From NCBI GenBank assembly GCA_007135355.1, contig SLJA01000051.1, forward strand, positions 1 to 10,525: a stretch of DNA of 10,525 nucleotides, in the 5' to 3' direction. Origin of the DNA: Wenzhouxiangella sp. Its GTDB lineage: Bacteria > Pseudomonadota > Gammaproteobacteria > Xanthomonadales > Wenzhouxiangellaceae. Positions 1-4,938 of the stretch are shown here, in pieces (within the stretch, counting starts at the first letter, position 1; every line of letters begins with the position of its first letter). Below the pieces are notes generated by a model. It made no database searches, was not told the origin of the DNA, and was given only the letters and a program-made list of their open reading frames with translations. The translations under genes were made by a program, and so were the position numbers.

Positions 1-950
1 CGGGTCAGTGCCGGGATGTCCTCCAGCCGCTCGCGCAGGGGCGGAACCCGCAGGGTGATGACTTTGAGACGGTGATAGAGATCAGCGCGGAATTGCCCCT
101 GGCTGACCAGGCTTGGCAAATCACGATGGGTGGCGGTAATGATGCGCACATCGGATTCGACCAGGTCATGCCCACCAAGGCGGTAGTACTCACCTTCGGC
201 CAGCACGCGCAGCAACCGCGACTGCAGCGACAGCGGCATGTCACCGATTTCATCAAGAAACAGAGTGCCGCCACTGGCCTGCTCGAAGCGACCGAGGCGT
301 TTGTCGGCAGCGCCGGTAAAGGCGCCGCGCTCGTGGCCGAACAGTTCGGACTCCAGCAGATCTTCCGGAATGGCAGCCGTGTTGATGGCCACGAACGGAC
401 CGTCGGCGCGCGGGCTGTGATTGTGCAGGGCGCGCGCCACCAGTTCCTTGCCGGTGCCGGTTTCGCCGGTGATCAGGACTGGAATGTCGCTGCCTGACAG
501 CCGGCCGATGACCCGGATCATGTCCTGAAAGGCCGGGCAGTTGCCGACCAGACCGTCGATGGGCGCATCGTTGTCGCCGCTGCCGGGCTGGCTCTTGAGA
601 GCCTTGCCGATCAGGCGTCCGAGTTCGTTCAGATCGAAAGGCTTGGAGACGAACTCGAAGGCGCCGCCCTGGAAGGCGCGAACCGCGTAGTCGAGGTCGG
701 AGTAGGCTGTCATGATGATCACCGGCAAATCGGGACGTGATTTGCGCAGCTCCTGCATCAGCTCCAGCCCGTCCTTGCCGTCCAGGCGGATGTCGGCCAG
801 AACCAGGTCCGGCGCATGGTGGCGAAACGCCAGGCTCAATTCTTCGCCGTTGGCGAAGATGCGCGGGCTCAGGCCCTCGCTACGCAAATACTCTTCCAGC
901 ACGTAACGGATACCCGGATCGTCGTCAATGACCCAGACCTGGTCAGCCAT
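1..950 (-). CDS. ntrC: Nitrogen regulation response regulator NtrC, partial (C-terminus beyond the window)
   Basis: NtrC is the sigma-54-dependent activator phosphorylated by NtrB; it turns on glnA and other nitrogen-assimilation genes when nitrogen is short. About 316 residues are visible of a family length near 470. The receiver domain (about 1-120) has the acidic pocket D9-D11, phospho-acceptor D53 in DIRLDGKDG, T81 and K103. The AAA+ domain follows, with Walker A GETGTGKE (162-169), the sigma-54-contacting GAFTGA loop (209-214) and Walker B LFLDEIG (D233-E234). The rest of the AAA+ domain and the Fis-type DNA-binding helices lie off the left edge. The start MADQVWVIDDD matches the family N-terminus. 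The ATG overlaps the end of ntrB by 8 bp, with AGGGG about 10 bases upstream inside ntrB, suggesting translational coupling. The frame is open to the edge without damage. Identity is very secure. Confidence 0.97.
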   Translation of the reverse strand, partial: MADQVWVIDDDPGIRYVLEEYLRSEGLSPRIFANGEELSLAFRHHAPDLVLADIRLDGKDGLELMQELRKSRPDLPVIIMTAYSDLDYAVRAFQGGAFEFVSKPFDLNELGRLIGKALKSQPGSGDNDAPIDGLVGNCPAFQDMIRVIGRLSGSDIPVLITGETGTGKELVARALHNHSPRADGPFVAINTAAIPEDLLESELFGHERGAFTGAADKRLGRFEQASGGTLFLDEIGDMPLSLQSRLLRVLAEGEYYRLGGHDLVESDVRIITATHRDLPSLVSQGQFRADLYHRLKVITLRVPPLRERLEDIPALT

Positions 951-1974
951 GGGCAAGGGCCCCTGCTGTGGGTCGGGCGACGATCAGGGGCAGGCGCAGG
1001 ATGAACAGGCTGCCGTTCTGCCGGGGGTGGTATTCAATCAGCCCGCCATGGGCGCGAGCGATCTGCTGAGCAATGGCCAGGCCAAAGCCCGAACCCTGGT
1101 CACGTCCCGACACCAGCGGCAGAAACAGACGTTCGCGCAAGTGGGCCGGTACACCGTGGCCGTCATCGCGGATTTCTATGCGTACGGCGTGACGGGCCGG
1201 CTGATCGATGAGTGGGGATTCATGTTCGATACGGGTTGACAGTTCGATCCGACCGGCGTCGGCCTGGACGGCGTTGCGCAGCAGGTTCAGCACCAGTTGA
1301 TGCAGTCGCTCACCGTCGGCCTGCAGCGGCGGAATACTGGGATCGAAATCGCGCCGCAGGGTGAGCTGACCGTGACGCTCCGCCCGCACCAGCTCCAGGC
1401 AGGCATCGAGCAGCTGGTGCAGGTCGGTTGAGGCTAGCGAAGGTGCTTCGTCACTGGCAAAGCGCTCGATCAGGCGGGTCAGGCGATCGACCTCGCGCTG
1501 GATCATCTCGGCATGGCGGACAATCCCGGGTGTCCTGGTCTGACTGCCGATCAGCTGGGCCGCGGCGCGCACCCCGGCCAATGGGTTGCGCAGTTCGTGG
1601 GCCAGTTGACGCGCCATCATGTGGACTGCCTGTTGCTGATCGGCCCGTTCCGCCAGCCGTCGCCGCCGCACGCGGGCTGCAATCGGATGCAACTCGATGA
1701 GAATGCCCTGTTCCTGGTAGCTGAAGACGACATCCGCGATTGCCTCGCTGTGGTCCAGGCGCGCTTCCGGCGCCTGGTAGCCGGGACGCGCCGAGTTCAC
1801 GCGCGCCGCCCAGCGGGCCAGGGCGGGTTCGACGGCGCCCAGCGTCTGGCCGATGAGACTGACCGGCGATCGGCCCAGCACATCGGCCGCCGCGGCATTC
1901 AGCCACAGAATGCGGCCGTCCGGCGCAACCCGGATCAGCCCGGTGTGCAGGCTGTCCAGCGCGATCTCATTCAT
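943..1974 (-). CDS. ntrB: Nitrogen regulation sensor histidine kinase NtrB
   Basis: This 343-residue cytoplasmic kinase/phosphatase controls NtrC phosphorylation in response to the PII protein; the E. coli protein is of nearly equal length (349). A PAS-like domain occupies about residues 1-105 (GLIRVAPDGRILWLNAAAADVLGRS). The H-box LAHELRNPLAG carries the phospho-acceptor H126. The ATP-binding domain shows the N-box LNLLRNAVQA (N230, N234), the G1 box RDDGHGVP (270-276) and the G2 box GSGFGLAIAQQI (about 294-305). No transmembrane segment is seen, as expected for NtrB. The ATG is preceded by GGAAGGGG and overlaps the end of the DUF4124 gene by 8 bp; its own stop overlaps ntrC by 8 bp. Three genes are therefore chained by overlaps and probably translated together. 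The ntrC partner immediately downstream and glnA upstream make the assignment as NtrB, rather than a generic kinase, safe. Confidence 0.97.
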   Translation of the reverse strand: MNEIALDSLHTGLIRVAPDGRILWLNAAAADVLGRSPVSLIGQTLGAVEPALARWAARVNSARPGYQAPEARLDHSEAIADVVFSYQEQGILIELHPIAARVRRRRLAERADQQQAVHMMARQLAHELRNPLAGVRAAAQLIGSQTRTPGIVRHAEMIQREVDRLTRLIERFASDEAPSLASTDLHQLLDACLELVRAERHGQLTLRRDFDPSIPPLQADGERLHQLVLNLLRNAVQADAGRIELSTRIEHESPLIDQPARHAVRIEIRDDGHGVPAHLRERLFLPLVSGRDQGSGFGLAIAQQIARAHGGLIEYHPRQNGSLFILRLPLIVARPTAGALAHG

Positions 1975-2509
1975 GGCGCAAAGCCCCTTCCGGAGGCGCT
2001 TGGAGCAGGAATGAGACCGTTTCCGTACGGGTCAACAGCCGACCGCTGGGGGTTTGCAGTTCGGCATGTAGACGATAGGTACCCGGCGCAAGACCGTCCA
2101 GACTGACCGCCAGCTGCCGGATCGGCAATTGCGGCTGATCGTCGATATACAGAACGATTTGAGTGCTGGGCGGCAGGTCGACGTTGCTGTGCAGGACCAC
2201 GGCAACGCCGTCGCCACGATCGGTGATCTGCGCACCGTCGGCCGGTTGCGCCAGCACCAGCGACAGCGGCTCAACGCCGGGATCAACCAGAGTTTGTCCC
2301 TGAAGCACATCCTCCAGCGCATCGGACTCCTCGCCCATGACACCCAGTTCGGGCAACTCCATGGGCTCCGCTTCCGGGCCTGGTTTTTCGTCGGTGTAGA
2401 TGATGTTGCCGTCGCGATCTTTGATCTTGTAGATGGGCTGGGAGGCTGGCGAGCCGTGGATCAGCGCAAAGGCTGACAGGGTCAGGACGAGAAGGCGAAG
2501 GGTCATCAT
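1967..2509 (-). CDS. Exported DUF4124-domain protein between glnA and ntrB
   Basis: A 180-residue protein of unknown function. The N-terminus is a signal peptide (MMTLRLLVLTLSAFALIHGSPAS), so the mature protein should be periplasmic or envelope-located. Right after it comes the DUF4124 signature YKIKDRDGNIIYTDEKP (about residues 27-43). After a low-complexity acidic linker, residues about 82-172 look like an all-beta, Ig/FN3-like domain (LAQPADGAQI, then LAVSLDGLAPGTYRLHAELQTPSGRLL). This is the usual two-part layout of these proteins. Two tandem ATGs (2509 and 2506) are possible starts; a weak AAGG lies about 8 bases upstream. The gene overlaps ntrB by 8 bp, so it is probably translated together with the sensor kinase. 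A role in nitrogen signalling is only suggested by this location; no catalytic residues are recognisable. Confidence 0.85.
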   Translation of the reverse strand: MMTLRLLVLTLSAFALIHGSPASQPIYKIKDRDGNIIYTDEKPGPEAEPMELPELGVMGEESDALEDVLQGQTLVDPGVEPLSLVLAQPADGAQITDRGDGVAVVLHSNVDLPPSTQIVLYIDDQPQLPIRQLAVSLDGLAPGTYRLHAELQTPSGRLLTRTETVSFLLQAPPEGALRHE

Positions 2510-2568
2510 CAGCTTGGCCTTGGCCGCTTATGGCGATGAGTCTGCCTGACAGTGTAATGGATCGGCCT

Positions 2569-2583
2569 GCTCAAATTTTGAGC
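2569..2583. repeat. 15-bp palindrome GCTCAAATTTTGAGC in the glnA-DUF4124 spacer
   Basis: Seven-base arms GCTCAAA/TTTGAGC around a single central base. On the minus strand the symmetry continues through one mismatch to GCC/GGC on the outside. It lies about 75 bases after the glnA stop and about 60 before the DUF4124 start. It could be an operator, or a small hairpin in the glnA-ntrBC transcript; no U-tract follows. It shares the form GCTCA-(A/T)5-TGAGC with the palindrome at 4219-4235. Confidence 0.5.
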
Positions 2584-2608
2584 GGGCGCCTTGGTGGTGG
2601 CCCCCAGC

Positions 2609-2637
2609 CGGAGCCGGCGCCCGGGGCGCCGGCTCCG
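2609..2637 (-). terminator. Strong GC-rich hairpin after glnA (terminator/attenuator candidate)
   Basis: A perfect inverted repeat with 12-base arms GGAGCCGGCGCC and GGCGCCGGCTCC around a 3-base loop. The outermost C-G pair makes the stem 13 bp, and a one-base bulge allows a further AGC/GCT pairing. It begins about 20 bases after the glnA stop codon. No run of U follows on the minus-strand transcript (GGCTGGGGGCC), so it is not a standard intrinsic terminator. More likely it is a partial attenuator or a 3'-end stabiliser that leaves glnA mRNA in excess over ntrBC mRNA. E. coli also has a terminator between glnA and glnL (established knowledge). Confidence 0.65.
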
Positions 2638-2657
2638 CTGCGACGGGGATGTCGGCT

Positions 2658-4067
2658 TCAGCAGGAGTAGTACATGTCGAATTCCACCGGGTGGGTGGAC
2701 ATGCGGAAGCGCGTGACTTCCTGCATCTTCAGCGCGATATAGCCGTCGATGAGGTCGTCGGAGAACACGTCCCCGGCCTTGAGGAAGTCGCGGTCGGCGT
2801 CGAGTGCCTCGAGCGCCTGGTCCAGAGCGTGGCAAACGCGCGGGATGTTGCGCTCCTCTTCCGGCGGCAGATCGTAGAGATCCTTGTCCATCGGGGCGCC
2901 CGGGTCGATCTTGTTGATGATGCCGTCGACACCGGCCATCATCATGGCGGCAAAGGTCAGGTAGGGATTGCCGGCCGGGTCGCCGAAGCGTACCTCGATG
3001 CGGCGGCCCTTGTCACTGAACACCCACGGCACCCGGCAGGAGGCCGAGCGGTTGCGCGCCGAGTAGGCCAGCAATACCGGGGCTTCGAATCCGGGCACCA
3101 GACGCTTGTAGCTGTTGGTGGTGGAGTTGGCGAAGGCATTGATGGCGCGGGCATGCTTGAAGATACCGCCGATGTAGTGCAGCGCCGTCTCACTCAGGCC
3201 ACCGTAGCCGTCGCCGGCGAACAGGTTGCTGCCGCCCTTGGACAGCGACTGGTGCACATGCATGCCGGAACCGTTATCACCGACCAGCGGCTTGGGCATG
3301 AAGGTGGCCGTGCGGCCGTTCATGTGGGCGACGTTCTGCACCACGTATTTCAGCATGAGCAGCTCGTCGGCCTTGCGTGTCAGGGTGTTGAAGCGAGTAC
3401 CGATCTCGCACTGGCCGGCCGTGCCGACTTCGTGGTGATGCACTTCGACCGGAATGCCGATGGCTTCCAGCGTGGCGCACATCATCGAGCGCAGGTCGTT
3501 CAGACCGTCGACCGGGGGCACCGGGAAATAACCACCCTTGACCCGCGGGCGATGACCGTGGTTGCCGTCCTCGTACTTCTTGCTTGTGTTCCAGGCCGCT
3601 TCCTCGGCGTCGATCTTGAAGAAGGCACCGGAAATGTCGTTGGCGAAGCGCACCGAGTCGAACACGAAGAACTCCGGCTCCGGGCCGAAATAGGCGGTGT
3701 CGGCCACACCGCTGGCCTTCAGGTAGGCTTCGGCGCGCTTGGCCAGCGAACGTGGGCAGCGGCTGTAAGGCTGCATGGTGGCCGGCTCGAGAATGTCGCA
3801 GTTGATATTGAGCGTCTTGTGCTCGGCAAATGGATCGAGAAAGGTCGCTTCGCAGTCCGGCATCAGGACCATGTCGGAGTCGTTGATGCCTTTCCAGCCA
3901 ATGATCGACGAGCCGTCGAACATCTTGCCTTCGCTCAGCAGTTCCTCGTCAATGGCCGAGGCGGGCACGCTGACGTGCTGTTCCTTGCCCAAGGTGTTGG
4001 CAAAGCGGAAGTCGACGAACTCGATGTCTTCATCGCGAATGCGTTTGATGATTTCTTGCGGTGTCAT
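2658..4067 (-). CDS. glnA: Glutamine synthetase type I (GlnA)
   Basis: GlnA makes glutamine from glutamate, ammonia and ATP; it is the main cytoplasmic ammonia-assimilating enzyme and works as a dodecamer. The protein is 469 residues, the same length as E. coli GlnA. Family motifs in order are DGSSIIGW (51-58), the metal-binding GPEPEFF (128-134), GSGMHVHQSL (266-275), and NRSASCR (339-345). The regulatory loop LYDLPPEE carries Y398, the tyrosine adenylylated by GlnE in E. coli (Tyr397 without Met), so post-translational control by GlnE/PII is expected. I chose the ATG at 4067 (MTPQEIIKRI). The open frame extends to 4136, but that upstream ATG lies inside the sigma-54 promoter, before the transcription start. 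An AAGGA sits 12 bases before the chosen ATG, a slightly long spacing. The following genes are a DUF4124 protein and ntrBC on the same strand. Confidence 0.98.
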   Translation of the reverse strand: MTPQEIIKRIRDEDIEFVDFRFANTLGKEQHVSVPASAIDEELLSEGKMFDGSSIIGWKGINDSDMVLMPDCEATFLDPFAEHKTLNINCDILEPATMQPYSRCPRSLAKRAEAYLKASGVADTAYFGPEPEFFVFDSVRFANDISGAFFKIDAEEAAWNTSKKYEDGNHGHRPRVKGGYFPVPPVDGLNDLRSMMCATLEAIGIPVEVHHHEVGTAGQCEIGTRFNTLTRKADELLMLKYVVQNVAHMNGRTATFMPKPLVGDNGSGMHVHQSLSKGGSNLFAGDGYGGLSETALHYIGGIFKHARAINAFANSTTNSYKRLVPGFEAPVLLAYSARNRSASCRVPWVFSDKGRRIEVRFGDPAGNPYLTFAAMMMAGVDGIINKIDPGAPMDKDLYDLPPEEERNIPRVCHALDQALEALDADRDFLKAGDVFSDDLIDGYIALKMQEVTRFRMSTHPVEFDMYYSC

Positions 4068-4119
4068 GATCAGATAGCGTCCTTTTGCGTTGATTGGATG
4101 GTGAGCCAGCCCACTGTAA

Positions 4120-4135
4120 TGCACCTGGCGTGCCA
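4120..4135 (-). promoter_or_regulatory. Sigma-54 (-24/-12) promoter of glnA
   Basis: The minus strand reads TGGCACGCCAGGTGCA. The -24 element TGGCACG is perfect, and the invariant GG and GC are separated by exactly 10 bases, as the sigma-54 consensus requires (TGGCACG-N4-TTGCA; here GTGCA). Transcription should start about 12 bases after the GC, near 4109, giving a leader of about 42 bases before the glnA ATG. RpoN itself is not in the window. Confidence 0.9.
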
Positions 4136-4186
4136 AACGTCAAATCACGCATTTCCCGGGGTTTTCGGGCGCAAAAAAAAGCGACC

Positions 4187-4203
4187 TGCACTTTTATTGC
4201 GCA
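4187..4203 (-). promoter_or_regulatory. NtrC binding site (enhancer) upstream of glnA
   Basis: The minus strand reads TGCGCAATAAAAGTGCA, 17 bases with the same layout as the NtrC consensus TGCACC-N5-GGTGCA; one half is GTGCA and the other TGCGC. Symmetry extends outward to CCTGC/GCAGG (4185-4205). The centre is about 85 bases upstream of the predicted sigma-54 start. An A8 tract (4173-4180), which may bend the DNA, and a weak IHF-like match on the plus strand (about 4143-4155, two mismatches) lie between enhancer and promoter. Only one clear site is seen; strong glnA enhancers usually have two. Confidence 0.7.
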
Positions 4204-4218
4204 GGCCGCTGCCCGGGG

Positions 4219-4235
4219 CGCTCAAAAAATGAGCG
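4219..4235 (-). repeat. 17-bp inverted repeat just after the ybhB-like stop
   Basis: The plus strand reads CGCTCAAAAAATGAGCG: six-base arms CGCTCA/TGAGCG around five A. On the minus-strand transcript it begins two bases after the stop of the PEBP gene, so a 3'-end hairpin with a U5 loop is possible. No U-run follows (CCCCGGG), so an intrinsic terminator is doubtful. It lies directly upstream of the NtrC site, so it could also be a regulatory site for glnA. Confidence 0.45.
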
Positions 4236-4237
4236 AA

Positions 4238-4867
4238 TCAGCTCGCGATTTGCGGGTTGAGACTGTAAGTTCCGCACAGGCTGGCCTGGGCGAGAATGTG
4301 GCCCTCCATGGCCTTGAGCGCATCCGGACCGCTGAAGCCCTCCGCCAGCTCGAGCCGCTCGACGTCAAGCGCGTAGACGGTGAACACGTAACGGTGCAGC
4401 AGCTCATCGTTCCACGGCGGGCACGGCCCATCGTAGCCGTGGTACTGGCCCGCCATGTCCGGGTTGCCGGCCATGAAGCCGGTGTAGTCGTTGATTCCCT
4501 GGCGCGCGCCGTCCGGCCCTGGCGGGTTCTGTTTGCCGCCGGCAACAATCCCTTCGCCGCAGGCGCCGCTGGCCAGTTCAGTCACGTCCGGCGGAATGTC
4601 GATCATCACCCAGTGGCAAAAGTCGACCCGCGGCATGTCGGCGGGCAGTACCTTGCCCTCCTGGTTGACGTCATCGATTTTCGAGGGTACGTCAGGATCC
4701 ACGCATAGCAGAGCAAACGAACGCGTTCCCGCGGGGGCATCGCTCCATGCCAGATGCGGCGAGACGTTGTCCGCCAGGGCCATGGGCGCATCGTCGGCCA
4801 GTTTGCCGAAGGCAAAGCGCGACGGGATGGGTTGTTGATCGCTGAGGTCGTTTGAATGCAATTGCAT
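4238..4867 (-). CDS. YbhB/YbcL family PEBP (Raf kinase inhibitor-like) protein
   Basis: A 209-residue member of the phosphatidylethanolamine-binding-protein fold. Bacterial members are small, mostly cytoplasmic, and of unclear physiological role. Family motifs are SPHLAWSDAPAGTRSFALL (36-54), the anion-pocket strand DPDVPS (57-62), CHWVMIDIP (84-92), the GYDGPCPPWND segment (144-154) and HRYVFTVYALD (158-168). It is about 50 residues longer than E. coli YbhB (158), mainly through a longer stretch after DPDVPS and a Gly/Pro-rich stretch at about 109-145; both stretches also occur in a known longer subfamily. No signal peptide is seen. I chose the ATG at 4867: GGAGA lies 8 bases upstream and a sigma-70-like promoter fits it. 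The open frame reaches 4954, but that would overlap the divergent peptidase gene. Functional ties to glnA are not evident. Confidence 0.88.
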   Translation of the reverse strand: MQLHSNDLSDQQPIPSRFAFGKLADDAPMALADNVSPHLAWSDAPAGTRSFALLCVDPDVPSKIDDVNQEGKVLPADMPRVDFCHWVMIDIPPDVTELASGACGEGIVAGGKQNPPGPDGARQGINDYTGFMAGNPDMAGQYHGYDGPCPPWNDELLHRYVFTVYALDVERLELAEGFSGPDALKAMEGHILAQASLCGTYSLNPQIAS

Positions 4868-4875
4868 GGCTCGGG

Positions 4876-4880
4876 TCTCC
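4876..4880 (-). promoter_or_regulatory. Ribosome binding site fixing the start of the PEBP gene
   Basis: GGAGA on the minus strand, 8 bases before the ATG at 4867. The other in-frame ATGs upstream (frame start at 4954) would lie before or on the predicted promoter, so this site decides the start. Confidence 0.7.
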
Positions 4881-4901
4881 AGTGTTTTCACGCCTGCGGT
4901 T

Positions 4902-4930
4902 ATCCTACCAAGCGGCTCAAAGACTGTCAT
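4902..4930 (-). promoter_or_regulatory. Sigma-70-like promoter of the PEBP gene
   Basis: On the minus strand a -35 element ATGACA (4925-4930) and a -10 element TAGGAT (4902-4907) are separated by exactly 17 bases. Start of transcription would be near 4895, about 28 bases before the ATG. It fits in the 71-bp divergent spacer. No equally good promoter was found on the plus strand for the peptidase. Confidence 0.55.
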
Positions 4931-4938
4931 GAATCGTG

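Noticed and set aside
1513..2106. A 197-codon open frame on the plus strand opposite ntrB and the DUF4124 gene
   Set aside because: Antisense shadow of two genuine coding regions; composition is Arg/Gln-rich without motifs.
2510..2568. A separate sigma-70 promoter for DUF4124-ntrBC
   Set aside because: A TACACT -10-like element is present on the minus strand, but no -35 element stands at a workable distance.
4068..4136. N-terminal extension of GlnA to the ATG at 4136
   Set aside because: That ATG abuts the -24 element of the sigma-54 promoter and lies upstream of the expected transcription start; the shorter protein matches the usual 469-residue length.
4156..4170. Small CCCG/CGGG inverted repeat between the NtrC site and the glnA promoter
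   Set aside because: The stem is only four bases and lies upstream of the transcription start, so an attenuator role is unlikely.
4173..4186. A second NtrC site around the A8 tract
   Set aside because: Only GCGC/GTCGC-like half matches are present, with wrong spacing; there is no GTGCA arm.
2649..4232. A 527-codon open frame on the plus strand opposite glnA
   Set aside because: It lies wholly antisense to glnA, whose identity is certain. Long antisense frames are common opposite GC-rich genes, and its translation has no recognisable motif, signal peptide or ribosome binding site.
4868..4938. A plus-strand promoter and Shine-Dalgarno sequence for the M14 gene
   Set aside because: No hexamer pair with acceptable spacing and no AGGAG-like sequence before the start; the promoter may lie further upstream inside the PEBP gene.
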